Of a stretch of DNA of 64,000 bases, positions 33,955-44,233 are shown one piece after another. The translations under genes and the position numbers were made by a program. The stretch spans positions 62,001 to 126,000 of the forward strand of contig NZ_CP019893.1 in assembly GCF_002156705.1 (NCBI RefSeq). Reading direction: 5' to 3'. The stretch's first letter is position 1. Every line of letters starts with the position of its first letter. Under the pieces are notes generated by a model that ran no database searches, was not told where the DNA came from, and saw only the letters and a program-made list of their open reading frames with translations. This DNA comes from Natrarchaeobaculum aegyptiacum (lineage in GTDB: Archaea > Halobacteriota > Halobacteria > Halobacteriales > Natrialbaceae).

Positions 33955-36588
33955 TCACTCTTCTTCGGCGTCGACGGCCGGCAGCGTCAGGTAGAACGTC
34001 GACCCCTCGCCCGGCTCTGACTCGACCCGAATCTCGCCACCGTGACGTTCGACGATTCGCTCACAGAGTGCGAGGCCGATTCCGCTGCCGGGGTGTTCTT
34101 CGACGCCGTGGAGCCGTTCGAAGAGTCCGAAGATCTGCTCTGCATCGCCGGGATCGATCCCGATGCCGTCGTCCTCGACCGCGAGTTCCCACTGTCGGCC
34201 CTTGCGGTCGGCGGTGACCTCGATCTGGGGTGGATCCGCTCCCGCGTACTCGATCCCGTTCGCGAGGAGGTTCTGGAACACCTGTCGCAACTGATTGCCG
34301 TCACCGAGGACCGTCGGGAGCGGCTCGACCACGACGTCTGCGTCTCGCTCCTCGATGCAGACCTCGAGGTCGCGGCGGACGTCCGCGAGCACCTCATCGA
34401 GGTCGACCGGTTCGAACGGCGCTCCGCGGGACTCGACCCGAGAGAACTCGAGGAGGCCGTCGATCATCGCCCGCATCCGGTCGGCCCCGTCGACGGCGTA
34501 GGCGAGGAACTCTCGCCCCTCCTCGTCGAGGTCGTCCTCGTACCGCTGTTCCAGCAGCGTGAGGTAACTCGAGATCATCCGGAGTGGCTCCTGCAGGTCG
34601 TGAGAGGCTGCATGGGCAAACTGCTCTAAGCGTTCGTTCGACTCCTCGAGTCGCTGTTCGTACTCCCGGCGGTCGGTGACGTCCTGAGCCATGAGCATCC
34701 CGGCGAACACCTCACCGTCTGCGTTGCGAACGGGAATCGTGTGGACGAGCAGATCACGGTCGTCGTGGGTCAGTTCGAACGAATGCGACTCGCCATCGAG
34801 GACCGCCTCGAAGATCGACTCGAGTGTTCGGCGCTCGTTTTCCACGTCGTCGCCGACCTCAACGGTCGGATTGGCGACCTGTCCGTTTGCCACCCGCTCG
34901 ACGGTCGCCCCGCCGGCAGACTCGCCGGGGGCGATCGTACAGTCGTCGATGTACTGTCCGCCGGCGAGGGTGTACTCCAGTTCCTCGTCGAAGAGTGCGA
35001 CGACGCCGTTCGGGAAGTGATCGACCAGCGTCCGGTAGCGCTGTTCGCTCTCCTCGAGTTTCCGCTGTCTCCGTTTGCGCTCGGTTACGTCCCTGACCAC
35101 GCCGATCCGTCGTTTCTCGCCACTCACGTCGTCGACGTGTTTCGTGACCGTCGCCTCGACGACCAGTGACTCTCCGTCGGCCGTCTCGACCTCGGCCTCG
35201 AGTTTGCCCCCACCCTCTTCGGCGAGCGAGCGAGCCCGCTCGACGACGTCGTCGTCGACGATCTCGGAGGCGTGTCTCCCCACCAGTTCCTCCCGGGAGA
35301 ACCCGGTCAATTCGACGTACGCCTCGTTGACCATCCTGAAGTAGCCGTCGTCGTCGACGGTGTAGATACCGTCTTCGACCGTCTCGACGATCGTCTCGTA
35401 TCGCCCGAGCGTTCGATCGCGTTCCTTGCGCTCGGTGACGTCCCGGAAGTACACCGACAGCCCCGTCTCGGAGGGATACACCGACACCTCGAGCCAGGCC
35501 TCGGCGACCGGCGAGTATTCCTCGAACGTCACCGATTCCTGTGTCTCCATCGCCCGGCGATACTCTCGTTCGAACCGCGAGTCGACCGCGCTCGGAAACG
35601 CCTCCCAGACCGACTCACCGTGGACGTCTTCCCTGTCGACGCCGAGTAACTCCGCGGCCCGCTGATTGACGTAGGTGAACCGCCAGTCGGTATCGAGTGC
35701 GTGAAACGCGTCGGTTACCCGGTCGAGCGTCTCCTCGAGTTCGATCTCCAGATGCTTGTGGTCGGTGACGTCCTGCAGGGCATAGACCGCGCCGTCCAAC
35801 TCTCCCTCGTCGTCGAACAGCGGTCGACAGTGCATCGAGAGCCACACGCGCGTTCCGTCCGGCCGCTCGAGGCCGAGCACGTCGTCGTAGACCGGTTTCC
35901 CCGTCTCCTCGACGGTCGTGAACGGAAGGTCGTCGGTCGACAGCGAGTCACCCGATTCGTCGACGAGATCCCAGCGCTCGTCGCCGTGGACGTACGTTCG
36001 AAGCTCCTCGAGGGACTCTCCCAGCAACGTCTGTGCTCGCTCGTTGGCGTACTTCAGGGCACCGTCTGCGTCGACGAGCGTGATCCCGATCGGACTCGCA
36101 TCGAGAATCTCGTCTCGCCGCCGTTGCTCGACCGTTCGCGCCCGGCTCGACCGGTCGCGTTCGACCGCGCCGGCGACGACGGTGGCAACGTTGCGAAGAA
36201 ACGTTCGTTCGTCCCGGTCGAAGCGACGACCGGATCGGCCGTAGGTCTCGAGAGCACCCAGCGCGTTGCCGACGCTTCCGAGCGGGACCGCGATGCCACC
36301 GCCCCCGTCGAGCGTCGCGTCCGGTTCCGTCCTGGTTCGGTTTCGCTCGCCTGCGCCCGCCCCGGCGACCGCCAGCACACGTCCGGAACCGCCCGGTTCG
36401 AAGCACGTGATGACACAGGACGACGTCCCCAGCGTCGCGACGACGGCCTCCGCAGCGTCGTCACAGAGTGACTCGAGCGGTGCGCCCTCGAACGATCGAT
36501 CGCCAAGCTCGGCGACGACCTGCTGGGGCGAGTCGCCGTCGAACACGTCTGTCGCGGCGGTGCGGTTCGCCGGGGCGGGCGGAGCCAT
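33955..36588 (-). CDS. GAF/multi-PAS sensor histidine kinase (soluble)
   Basis: This 877-residue kinase has no membrane helix. A GAF-like domain (about 25-150) precedes four PAS domains (about 155-280, 285-395, 395-510, 515-640), several ending in the DVTERK-type motif. HisKA follows with phospho-acceptor H663 (FAHAASHDLQEPL), then HATPase_c with the N box QVFQNLLANGIEYA and G boxes EDDGIGIDPG and GSGIGLALC. No response regulator is adjacent, as is common in haloarchaea. Signals are presumably cytoplasmic (redox, light or small molecules). Confidence 0.92.
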   Translation of the reverse strand: MAPPAPANRTAATDVFDGDSPQQVVAELGDRSFEGAPLESLCDDAAEAVVATLGTSSCVITCFEPGGSGRVLAVAGAGAGERNRTRTEPDATLDGGGGIAVPLGSVGNALGALETYGRSGRRFDRDERTFLRNVATVVAGAVERDRSSRARTVEQRRRDEILDASPIGITLVDADGALKYANERAQTLLGESLEELRTYVHGDERWDLVDESGDSLSTDDLPFTTVEETGKPVYDDVLGLERPDGTRVWLSMHCRPLFDDEGELDGAVYALQDVTDHKHLEIELEETLDRVTDAFHALDTDWRFTYVNQRAAELLGVDREDVHGESVWEAFPSAVDSRFEREYRRAMETQESVTFEEYSPVAEAWLEVSVYPSETGLSVYFRDVTERKERDRTLGRYETIVETVEDGIYTVDDDGYFRMVNEAYVELTGFSREELVGRHASEIVDDDVVERARSLAEEGGGKLEAEVETADGESLVVEATVTKHVDDVSGEKRRIGVVRDVTERKRRQRKLEESEQRYRTLVDHFPNGVVALFDEELEYTLAGGQYIDDCTIAPGESAGGATVERVANGQVANPTVEVGDDVENERRTLESIFEAVLDGESHSFELTHDDRDLLVHTIPVRNADGEVFAGMLMAQDVTDRREYEQRLEESNERLEQFAHAASHDLQEPLRMISSYLTLLEQRYEDDLDEEGREFLAYAVDGADRMRAMIDGLLEFSRVESRGAPFEPVDLDEVLADVRRDLEVCIEERDADVVVEPLPTVLGDGNQLRQVFQNLLANGIEYAGADPPQIEVTADRKGRQWELAVEDDGIGIDPGDAEQIFGLFERLHGVEEHPGSGIGLALCERIVERHGGEIRVESEPGEGSTFYLTLPAVDAEEE

Positions 36589-36630
36589 TTCGATGCTGTA
36601 GACGAAGCCGGCCGTAAAACCTTTCGCCGA

Positions 36631-37695
36631 TCAGTGTTCGATCGTCGGCGGTTCGTCCCGGCCGATGTGAATTTCGTGGGCTTCGACGTCTTCGAGTGCG
36701 GCCACGCGCCCACCGACGGAGACCGTCTCGCCGTCGTCGGTCTCGACGGTCAGCGACGCGACCTCCTCGCTGACCTCGAAGGAGACGTCGAGGACGCGCC
36801 CGCGGACGATCCGGGTACCGCCGACCTCGACGTCACGACCCTCGATCGTCGCGAAGAACTCTCCGCCCTCGTCTATCAGGTCCTTCACGCATCGGCGGAT
36901 GGAGGCGTACTTCCGCGGGAACGGCCTGCTCGCACCGTTCTCGCCGAGGGTTCGCTCGGCCGTCGTCCACAGGACCGTGCCGAAGAACCCGGACACGAGG
37001 AAGCCGAGTGCCGACCGGTTGAAGATCACGCCGTAGCGATCCTGATCGTCGCGCAGTGCGTCCTGCGTGGCGTACACCGAGTAGTTCCCGTCGGCGACGG
37101 CGACGACCGGCGTCGTGATCCCGCGCCGGGCGCGCGCGGAGGTCGCCACCTCGAGGTAGTCGAACTCCTCGGGGTCCGGTGCCTCCGAGGCTGGCGTCAC
37201 GATCAGGTCGACGCTGACGCCGTCGTCGACGGCCGCGGCGAGTTCGTCCTCGAAACGGACCAGGAGGTCGGGCGTCAGTGACAACGAGAGTTCGAACGCG
37301 GCGTCCTCGATGACCTCCTCGAGGTAGCGGAGGATCGTCGACCGGGACTTCACGAGCGAGACGGCCTCGGTCTCCCGGGCCGGTGCCGTGTAACGAACCT
37401 CGAGTTCGTCGATCATCTGTTCGAGTGAGGACTGGACGTCGTCGAACGCTTCGGCAGGGTCGATCGCGACGACTTTCATCGGGCGGGATTCGCGGAGTTC
37501 GACCAGCCCGCGGTCGCTCAGGCTGCGGACGGTGTCGTAAACCCGGGGTTGGGGGATATCCGTCCGGTCTGCGATCTCGCTCGCCGTCAACTGGCCCTGT
37601 TCTAAGACCGTGAGGTAGGCGTCGATCTCGTACTCGCCGAGGTTGAACCGATCGCCCACCCGCTCGACGGTCGAGCGCAGTTCGTCTGGTGCCAT
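36631..37695 (-). CDS. TrmB-family transcriptional regulator
   Basis: This 354-residue protein has an N-terminal winged HTH (about 15-80; [32 protein letters not shown]) followed by a coiled segment, a PLD-like TrmB effector domain (about 110-260) and a C-terminal beta domain. Halobacterium TrmB is of the same size and controls sugar metabolism and gluconeogenesis through sugar binding; other haloarchaeal paralogues exist, so orthology is not certain. It is encoded next to the multi-PAS kinase on the same strand. Confidence 0.88.
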   Translation of the reverse strand: MAPDELRSTVERVGDRFNLGEYEIDAYLTVLEQGQLTASEIADRTDIPQPRVYDTVRSLSDRGLVELRESRPMKVVAIDPAEAFDDVQSSLEQMIDELEVRYTAPARETEAVSLVKSRSTILRYLEEVIEDAAFELSLSLTPDLLVRFEDELAAAVDDGVSVDLIVTPASEAPDPEEFDYLEVATSARARRGITTPVVAVADGNYSVYATQDALRDDQDRYGVIFNRSALGFLVSGFFGTVLWTTAERTLGENGASRPFPRKYASIRRCVKDLIDEGGEFFATIEGRDVEVGGTRIVRGRVLDVSFEVSEEVASLTVETDDGETVSVGGRVAALEDVEAHEIHIGRDEPPTIEH

Positions 37696-37898
37696 GGCTC
37701 ACCTCACGGTCTCGACGAATAAATGATTTATTATGGCTCGAGTTGCACCCGTTTTCGAAATCGGGTAGTTATCTCCCTGGCGAGAAGTGACGGTTCTCGA
37801 CGGGGCTGCTGGGCGTCGGCGAGACGGTTCGTTCCCCGCCGGGTGAGGTGACTCGAGCGGTCAGAACCCTTAACCACCACCCCCGTGAGTCTACCCGC

Positions 37899-38933
37899 AT
37901 GGCCGGCCTCCCGCTCGTGACCACCGAGGACCCCACTGGAAACGGGGAAGAAGAGGCCATGGAATGGCTCCCCGGCGGGCTGCCGGAGCCCACCGAATTC
38001 GGGATCGCGTTCGTCGTCCTCGTCATCGGCTGGTTCCTCTCGAAACTCGTCGTCAGACTCGCCGGCCGGACCGTCGCCCGACGAATCGAGCGACCGAGCG
38101 TGACGCGATCTGCCCTGCGAGGAATTCGGGCGACGGTCCTGGTGATTACGCTCGCGGTCGTCGCTGCCATCCTCGGCTTCAGCGGAACGAGCATCCTCCT
38201 GTCGGTGACCGTCATCTCCGCGGTCGTCGCCGTCGTGCTCGCACCCCTCGTCGGAAGTTTCATCAACGGCCTGTTCGTCCTGGCCGACCAGCCCTACGAG
38301 ATCGGCGACATGATCGAGATCGTCGACGAAGGCCACCGCGGATTCGTCGAGGACATCACGATCCGCTACACCAAGATCTTCACCCTCGAGAACACCTTCA
38401 TCGTCATCCCGAACTCGGAAATCCAGCAACGCGACGTCGTCAACTACTCCGCCGAAGACGAGCGAACACGCCTCTCGATCACCTTCGAGATCACTTACGA
38501 GAGCGACCTCGAAGCGGCCCGCCGCGGAGCTGCACGTGCCGCCCGGCAGGTAGACAACGTGATCACCGGCGGTCCGGAGATCCGCATCGGCAGCGCCCGG
38601 TACCCCGCCTCACCGACCTGCACGGTCGCCGAGTACGCCGACGACGGAATCGTCCTCGAGCTGTACGTCTGGCTCCAGCATCCCTACAACCAGACGCGAG
38701 ACCTCTCTGCCGTCCGAACCGCCGTCCGCGAGCGGTTCCAGTCCCTCGACGTCGAATTCGCTTACCCCCACCGCCACCACGTTTTCGACGAGACCAGCGG
38801 CGTTCCGGCGCTCACCGGCGACGGCGGCGAGTTCGTCGATGCCCCTGCCGACGCCGCCTCACCGTCCGGGTCCGATTCCGACCTGAGCCGGAACCCAGAC
38901 GCAGACGCAGAATCGAATCCCGACTCGACCTGA
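37899..38933 (+). CDS. MscS-family mechanosensitive channel
   Basis: This 344-residue protein has three N-terminal helices (the third, ISAVVAVVLAPLVGSFINGL, is the Ala/Gly-rich pore helix), then the MscS beta domain (FVLADQPYEIGDMIEIVDEGHRGFVEDITIRYT; PNSEIQQRDVVNYS) and an alpha/beta C-terminal domain ending in an acidic tail. It releases solutes on osmotic downshock. ATG 37899 lies about 30 bp after CTTAACC (37868-37874), favouring this start over 37848. Confidence 0.93.
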   Translation: MAGLPLVTTEDPTGNGEEEAMEWLPGGLPEPTEFGIAFVVLVIGWFLSKLVVRLAGRTVARRIERPSVTRSALRGIRATVLVITLAVVAAILGFSGTSILLSVTVISAVVAVVLAPLVGSFINGLFVLADQPYEIGDMIEIVDEGHRGFVEDITIRYTKIFTLENTFIVIPNSEIQQRDVVNYSAEDERTRLSITFEITYESDLEAARRGAARAARQVDNVITGGPEIRIGSARYPASPTCTVAEYADDGIVLELYVWLQHPYNQTRDLSAVRTAVRERFQSLDVEFAYPHRHHVFDETSGVPALTGDGGEFVDAPADAASPSGSDSDLSRNPDADAESNPDST

Positions 38934-38967
38934 GACGGGCTCCCATCGACGGGGCACAGCCGTTGCG

Positions 38968-38974
38968 TTTTATA
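38968..38974 (+). promoter_or_regulatory. TATA box of the UspA gene at 39007
   Basis: TTTTATA lies about 35 bp upstream of ATG 39007 in a short intergenic gap after the MscS gene, giving a short-leader transcript. Confidence 0.5.
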
Positions 38975-39006
38975 CGGTCTCCGCCCGAACTCGAGACGAC
39001 TCCCAG

Positions 39007-39438
39007 ATGTACGACGACATCCTCGTTCCCACGGACGGAAGCGACACCGTACCCGAAACGCTCGAGCATGCACTCCCGATCGCCGAGGACAACGACGCGA
39101 CGATCCACGCACTCTACGTCGTCGACAGTCGGATCACCACGGCCGCAAAAGACGTCACCGACCTCGAGACGTCGCTCACCGACGAAGGCGAAGCCGCCGT
39201 CGAGGCCGTCGAGCAGCGAGCCACAGACGCCGGCGTCGACACCGAAACGGACGTCAGAAACGGCACACCGGCAAAGACCATCCTCGAGTACGCAGACGAG
39301 CAGGGAATCGACCTGATCGTCATCGGAACCCGGGGGAAGAGCCCGCGCGAGAAGGTCACCTCGCTCGGAAGCGTCTCCGAGCGCGTCGTCGACAGCGCGT
39401 CGGTGCCGGTGTTCGTCGTCCGCGACGCCGGAACCTGA
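39007..39438 (+). CDS. Universal stress protein (UspA domain)
   Basis: This 143-residue UspA domain begins with MYDDILVPTDGSDTVPETLEHA and ends with the ATP-binding signature VIGTRGKSPREKVTSLGSVSERV (G-x2-G-x9-G(S/T)-type). It is predicted to bind ATP or a nucleotide in the cytoplasm. Two further UspA proteins occur in the window (39471 and 55920). Confidence 0.93.
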   Translation: MYDDILVPTDGSDTVPETLEHALPIAEDNDATIHALYVVDSRITTAAKDVTDLETSLTDEGEAAVEAVEQRATDAGVDTETDVRNGTPAKTILEYADEQGIDLIVIGTRGKSPREKVTSLGSVSERVVDSASVPVFVVRDAGT

Positions 39439-39470
39439 ACGGTCCCGACCTCGTGGCGCGGAGACACCGA

Positions 39471-39881
39471 TCAGGCCGGCTTGCTCTCGACGGTGATCAC
39501 TTCACACTCGAGGTGATCCCGGAGATATCGGTCGATGTCCGGGTTATCCGTGAATCGCCGGAACAGCCGGCGGACCCTGCTCGCCTCTTTGTTTCCGATC
39601 ACCACCGCGTCGGCTTCCTCCGCGGCGACTTCCTCTAGGATGCTCTCTTCGACGAGAAAGCCAGATCGGACGACGTACCGGGCGTTCTCGAGGGTTCCAA
39701 ACGACCGTTCGACGGCCTGTTTGAGGTCGATCCGGGTCACCTTCTTGCCCCGCTGGTAGAGATTGACGTGGAGAATCGTCAACGTCGCGTCACGCTCGCG
39801 GGCGATCTGGATCGCCTGCTCGAGCGTTCGCCGAGAGTGTCTCGTTAGTGGATATCGAACGGGGACCACGACCAGCGCCAT
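39471..39881 (-). CDS. Universal stress protein (divergent UspA domain)
   Basis: This 136-residue UspA-like domain starts MALVVVPVRYPLTRHSRRTLE and has DAVVIGNKEASRVRRLFRRF where the nucleotide-binding loop lies. It is degenerate relative to G-x2-G-x9-G, so ATP binding is doubtful. It is unusually basic for a haloarchaeal protein. Start ATG 39881 is preferred to 39959, because the extra N terminus is non-conserved. It converges with the UspA gene at 39007. Confidence 0.82.
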   Translation of the reverse strand: MALVVVPVRYPLTRHSRRTLEQAIQIARERDATLTILHVNLYQRGKKVTRIDLKQAVERSFGTLENARYVVRSGFLVEESILEEVAAEEADAVVIGNKEASRVRRLFRRFTDNPDIDRYLRDHLECEVITVESKPA

Positions 39882-40061
39882 TATCCTCTCGAACGATACC
39901 CGCCCGGGTAAAGGTTTCAGTCGGGGCTGGTCGTGAGTAAGCAACCCATACGCGCACACGGCGCGCCGTTATAGCCGCCGGGCGCTCGCGGGCGACCGTC
40001 GTCCAGTCCTCGACGATCCGGGACAGACAGTCATTTACTCTGCGCGACGGTACGTCCCCCC

Positions 40062-40301
40062 ATGCGATCGATCTCGACTACGGACGGAACGGAGATCTAC
40101 GTCTCCTCGGCCGACGGCGTCAGAGGCTCGGATGGACCGTTCCTCGTCGCCTACGAGTCACCCGCCGCCGACCGACGCTACGGCTGGTTCTGTACGAACT
40201 GCGAGAGCGTCGACAACGCGATGGACGCGATGGGCCGCATCAAGTGCAACAACTGCGGGAATTTCCGAAAACCGACCGAGTGGGACGCAGCCCACGAGTG
40301 A
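40062..40301 (+). CDS. Haloarchaeal zinc-ribbon-like protein (DUF5816-type), 79 aa
   Basis: The product has CTNC and CNNC Cys pairs (WFCTNCESVDNA, IKCNNCGNFRKP) about 20 residues apart and the preceding segment GPFLVAYESPAADRRYGW. This matches my recollection of DUF5816-type conserved haloarchaeal proteins. It probably binds Zn; function is unknown. Confidence 0.75.
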   Translation: MRSISTTDGTEIYVSSADGVRGSDGPFLVAYESPAADRRYGWFCTNCESVDNAMDAMGRIKCNNCGNFRKPTEWDAAHE

Positions 40302-40480
40302 GCCAGTTCCTCGAGTCAACTACCGACGCTTCGACCCGGATTTGGTATCTAGTGGCACCGTCCTGTAACGCGCCATTACTCCACCGGAGACCGGGAGGCG
40401 GGCGACCAATTGTTCAGAATCTCTCCAGACTAGTTGATCCTTCGTCCTATTTGCCGCCAGATAGTCGGTCGAGTGGCAAC

Positions 40481-40490
40481 CTTTATGATG
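40481..40490 (+). promoter_or_regulatory. TATA-like box of the DUF7116-type gene
   Basis: ctttatgatg lies about 30 bp upstream of ATG 40515, consistent with a leaderless mRNA starting at the MGPVNMRL codons. Confidence 0.45.
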
Positions 40491-40514
40491 TCCCGGTGTG
40501 TATAGACGTATCGA

Positions 40515-40844
40515 ATGGGTCCTGTTAACATGCGACTGGTCGAGCAGGCTCGGTCGATATTCGCAGACCTGGGATACACCGTCGAAGGAACCGGCCCGGC
40601 ATTCCGCGCAGAACGTGCCTGGAAGGTCGTCCACGTAAATACTGTCCTCGAGAACGAGACGCTGCCACCGGCGAGCGCCGGCAGTGGACAGTTCCACTGC
40701 TTCGTCGCTCACCCCGACGACGCAGACGACCTCGAGGCCCGACTCGAACGGCAAAACCCGGGATACGAGTGGGCGATCATCGTCGTCGACGGTGAAGACT
40801 ATCAGGTCGAACGGGCCCCGCCAGGACCGCGCGTCTCGGCGTAA
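40515..40844 (+). CDS. Conserved haloarchaeal protein (DUF7116-like), 109 aa
   Basis: This acidic cytoplasmic protein begins LVEQARSIFADLGYTVEGTG, has a central FHCFVAHPDDADDLEARL segment and ends YEWAIIVVDGEDYQVERAPPG. The layout resembles a family of small conserved haloarchaeal proteins of unknown function. An alternative start at the second Met (40530) is possible. Confidence 0.72.
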   Translation: MGPVNMRLVEQARSIFADLGYTVEGTGPAFRAERAWKVVHVNTVLENETLPPASAGSGQFHCFVAHPDDADDLEARLERQNPGYEWAIIVVDGEDYQVERAPPGPRVSA

Positions 40845-40888
40845 GTCCGAACTACCGTTTTCGACGCCAGAAAAACAGCAAACGAGCG

Positions 40889-42097
40889 TCAGCGCTCTTC
40901 GAGCGCCCGCCGCGTCGCCGTCACGCCAGCACCGGGGTCGACGTCCGCACCCATCGACTCGAGGACGTCACCCAGCGCCGTCACCACGTAGATTACGTTC
41001 TCCGGGCGTGCCGAGTGGCCCATACAGCCGATGCGGAAGATTTCGCCGGCCAGATCCCCGAGGCCGCCGGCGACCTCGAGGTCGTAGCGCTCGAGGAGTT
41101 CGCCACAGACCTCACCGTCGTCGATTCCCTCGGGAACACGGACGGCGTTCAGGCTGGGCAGCCAGTACTCGTCGGGGGCGTTCATCTCGAGGCCCATCGC
41201 CTCGACGCCCGCCTTCAGGCCACCGGCCAGTCGTTCGTGACGAGCCCACCGCTGCTCGATCCCCTCCTCGGCGACGAGACGTAGCGCCTCGCGGATCGCG
41301 TAGACGTTCGTGATCGGTGCCGTGTGGTGATAGGAGCGTTCGTCACCCCAGTAGCCCTCGAGCAACGAGAGGTCGAGGTACCACGAGCGTGGGTCTTCCT
41401 CACGCGAGAGGACCTTCTCCATCGCCTCGTCGGAGAGCGTGAGCGGGCTGGCACCCGGCGGGCAGGAGAGACACTTCTGGGGACCCGAGTAGGCGACGTC
41501 GATCCCCCACTCGTCGACGCGCAGTTCCACCCCCCCGAGGGAGGTGACGGTATCGGCGATCACGAGCGCGTCGTGGTCGTGAGCCGCCGCAGTGAGGTCG
41601 GCGACGTCGGGCTGGAGCACGCCCGTGCTCGTCTCGGCGTGGACGAAGCCGAAGACGTCTGGGTCGTGGTCGGCCAGCGCATCGGCGACGTCGTCGGGCT
41701 CGAGGGGTTCGCCCCACGGAGCCTCGACCTCGACGACCTCGCCACCGGCGCGCCGGGCCATCGAGGCCATCCGGCCGCCGAAGTAGCCGTTGGTCGGGAC
41801 GAGCATCGTGTCGCCGGGTTCGACGACGTTGCCGATCGCCGCCTCCATCGCAGCGGAACCGGTTCCCGAGACCGGGATCGTCCACTGGTTGTCGGTCCGG
41901 AACGTGTACCGAAGGAGTTCCTGAACCTCGTCCATGATCTCGACGAACGAGGGATCGAGGTGGCCCACGAGCGGCGTACTCATCGCCCGTAACACGCGTG
42001 GGTGAACGTCGCTCGGGCCCGGTCCCATCAGCGTCCTGTTCGGCGGCGTCAGTTCGTCGATCTCCGAAACGTCGATCGCGTCGTCGGCACCTGCCAT
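40889..42097 (-). CDS. Class V aminotransferase (alanine-glyoxylate / serine-pyruvate type)
   Basis: This 402-residue PLP enzyme of fold type I, class V starts with the family segment [17 protein letters not shown]. It has [30 protein letters not shown], and the PLP-lysine motif [13 protein letters not shown], then [13 protein letters not shown] at the C terminus. It transfers amino groups between alanine or serine and glyoxylate or pyruvate; the exact pair is uncertain. Confidence 0.92.
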   Translation of the reverse strand: MAGADDAIDVSEIDELTPPNRTLMGPGPSDVHPRVLRAMSTPLVGHLDPSFVEIMDEVQELLRYTFRTDNQWTIPVSGTGSAAMEAAIGNVVEPGDTMLVPTNGYFGGRMASMARRAGGEVVEVEAPWGEPLEPDDVADALADHDPDVFGFVHAETSTGVLQPDVADLTAAAHDHDALVIADTVTSLGGVELRVDEWGIDVAYSGPQKCLSCPPGASPLTLSDEAMEKVLSREEDPRSWYLDLSLLEGYWGDERSYHHTAPITNVYAIREALRLVAEEGIEQRWARHERLAGGLKAGVEAMGLEMNAPDEYWLPSLNAVRVPEGIDDGEVCGELLERYDLEVAGGLGDLAGEIFRIGCMGHSARPENVIYVVTALGDVLESMGADVDPGAGVTATRRALEER

Positions 42098-42261
42098 ACC
42101 CCATAGGTGGTATCGGATCCCTCAAAAGCGTTCACGAACACCGCTCAGCGACGCCGGCTCACGTCGAGCCGATCGGTTCGCGCACGGTCGGTTCAAAATC
42201 AGTGTCAGTTACTATCACTAGGCATATATTGAAGGGCGTCGCCGTGGTAGTTCGGCGGGCA

Positions 42262-42462
42262 ATGGTCTTCAAGAAGATCACCCTGATCGGCACCAGCACC
42301 GAAAGCTTCGACGACGCCGCAGACGACGCCATCGACCGGGCCGAAGCGACCCTCGAGAACGTCTACTGGATCGAAGTCGACGAACTCGGCGTCGAAATCG
42401 CGAGCGCCGAGAACCGCGAGTATCAGGCCGAAGTCACCGTGGCGTTCGAACTCGAGGACTGA
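42262..42462 (+). CDS. Dodecin (flavin-binding protein)
   Basis: This 66-residue protein aligns with Halobacterium dodecin: [20 protein letters not shown], then [14 protein letters not shown] with the aromatic residue that stacks on riboflavin. Dodecins form 12-mers that store or buffer riboflavin and lumichrome. Start ATG 42262 matches the family N terminus. It converges with the IscA-like gene (4 bp between stops). Confidence 0.95.
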   Translation: MVFKKITLIGTSTESFDDAADDAIDRAEATLENVYWIEVDELGVEIASAENREYQAEVTVAFELED

Positions 42463-42466
42463 TCGA

Positions 42467-42838
42467 TCAGGTCCGGAACGACTCGCCACAGCCACACTCG
42501 CTGACCACGTTCGGATTTTCCACGTGGAAGCCCTGTGACTGCAGGCCGGACTCGAAGTCGAGGATGCTCCCCTCGATGTACTTCAGGCTCGCGGGGTCGA
42601 CGAAGACGCGTAGCCCGTGGTGGTTGTATATCGTGTCGTCTTCGTCAGGACTGTCGTCGAACCGCATCCCGTAGGAGAGGCCGGCACAGCCACCTTGCTG
42701 GACGAACAGTCGCAGTCCAGCCTCGTCGTCGTCCATCCCCTCGCTCTCGAGCAACGAAAGTGCCTGCTCGGCCGCCGCCTCGGTTACCTCGATCTCGGGA
42801 CGGGTCGCCGCCCCGCCGTCTGCGCTGTCCGTGCTCAT
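42467..42838 (-). CDS. HesB/IscA-family iron-sulfur assembly protein
   Basis: This 123-residue A-type carrier has three conserved Cys (GGCAGLSYGM and ECGCGESF) and the FESGLQSQGFHVENP segment. Such proteins bind and deliver Fe-S clusters. An N-terminal extension of about 15 residues is Ala/Asp-rich. It sits between dodecin and hisD; no other suf/isc genes are nearby. Confidence 0.92.
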   Translation of the reverse strand: MSTDSADGGAATRPEIEVTEAAAEQALSLLESEGMDDDEAGLRLFVQQGGCAGLSYGMRFDDSPDEDDTIYNHHGLRVFVDPASLKYIEGSILDFESGLQSQGFHVENPNVVSECGCGESFRT

Positions 42839-42891
42839 ACCCCATCGTACCGGCGCGACGATGTTAACTGTGACGCCAGCCGACGGATAGG

Positions 42892-44196
42892 CTAGTCGCT
42901 CGTGGTTTCGTTCTCGTCTTCCTCGAGTCTCACCCTGACGCTCTCGGCGTGGGCCTCGAGTCCCTCGGCCTCTGCGAGCGTCGTGATCGTCTCGCCGATC
43001 TCGGCCAGTCCGTCCCTCGAGAGCCGCTGGACCGTCGTCGACCGGAGGAACGTCTCGACGGAGAGCCCACCTGTCACTTTCGCACCGCCGTTCGTCGGCA
43101 GAACGTGGTTCGTCCCGCTCGCGTAGTCGCCCGCCGCCACGGGCGTGTGCGGGCCGAGGAAGACGCTCCCTGCACTGTCGATACGCTCTACGATCGCCTC
43201 GTCGTCGTCGGCGACGATCGTGAGGTGCTCGGGGGCGTACTCCTCGGTAAAGAGGATCGCCTCGCTCATCGACCGGGCCAGCAGGACGCCGCTTGCGTCG
43301 TTCGCGACGGCCTCCCGAATCACGTCTTCGCGCTCGCGTGCGCCCGCCTGCTCGTCGACGGCAGCCGCGACTGCCTCCGCAGTCGCTTCGTCGTTCGTAA
43401 TCGCAACGACCGGCGCGTTCGGGTCGTGTTCGGCCTGTGCGACCAGGTCAGCAGCGACGACGTCGGGATCTGCCGTCTCGTCTGCGATCACCACGATCTC
43501 GCTCGGGCCCGCGAGGAAGTCGATCTCGACGTCACCGCGCACCTCGGCTTTCGCCGCGGTCACCCACCTGTTCCCCGGCCCGACGATCTTCTGGACCCGG
43601 GTGACCGTCTCCGTCCCGTAGGCCAGCGCACCGATGGCCTGCGCACCGCCGACGCTGTAGACCGCGTCCGCGCCCGCGAGGTGAATCGCCGCGAGCGTCA
43701 CAGGGTTTACCTCCTCGGCAGGTGGCGTCACGACCGAGACGTGGTCGACGCCCGCGACCGTCGCCGGAACGACCGTCATAATCGCACTCGAGGGATAGGC
43801 TGCCGTCCCACCGGGAACGTACGCGCCGACGCGATCGAGCGGTCGGAACCGTCGCCCCAGCTCTCGACCGTCGTCGAACTCACGGCGCCAGTCCTCGGGC
43901 AACTGGGCCTCGTGGAACTCCCTGACGTTCGCGATCGCCATCTCGATGGCTTCCAGGAGCTCGTCGTCAATCTCGTCGACCGCGCGCTCGCACGCGTCCG
44001 TGATCTCGAGGTTCCCGACCGTGACCCCGTCGAACTCCTCGGTAAACTCCCTGACTGCGACGTCACCTTCCTCACGAACCCGGTCGACGATCTCACGAAC
44101 GTCGTCACGGATCGCCTCGATGCCCGCGTTGCGATCGAACAGCGCCGCGCGCTCGTCGGGACCGAGGTCGGCGACCGCCCGCACGTCGATACTCAT
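42892..44196 (-). CDS. hisD: Histidinol dehydrogenase
   Basis: This 434-residue enzyme catalyses the last two oxidations in histidine synthesis with NAD and Zn. Motifs include GAYVPGGTAAYPSSAIMTVVPA, VYSVGGAQAIGALAYGT, KIVGPGNRWVTAAK, LAGPSEIVVIAD and FLGPHTPVAAGDYASGTNHVLPT. ATG 44196 (MSIDVRAVADL) fits the family; the 63 preceding in-frame residues are antisense-like. It is not in a his operon. Confidence 0.95.
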   Translation of the reverse strand: MSIDVRAVADLGPDERAALFDRNAGIEAIRDDVREIVDRVREEGDVAVREFTEEFDGVTVGNLEITDACERAVDEIDDELLEAIEMAIANVREFHEAQLPEDWRREFDDGRELGRRFRPLDRVGAYVPGGTAAYPSSAIMTVVPATVAGVDHVSVVTPPAEEVNPVTLAAIHLAGADAVYSVGGAQAIGALAYGTETVTRVQKIVGPGNRWVTAAKAEVRGDVEIDFLAGPSEIVVIADETADPDVVAADLVAQAEHDPNAPVVAITNDEATAEAVAAAVDEQAGAREREDVIREAVANDASGVLLARSMSEAILFTEEYAPEHLTIVADDDEAIVERIDSAGSVFLGPHTPVAAGDYASGTNHVLPTNGGAKVTGGLSVETFLRSTTVQRLSRDGLAEIGETITTLAEAEGLEAHAESVRVRLEEDENETTSD

Positions 44197-44233
44197 GTCT
44201 CTGGGTTTGCGTGGCGCTCGAAAAACGGTTTCC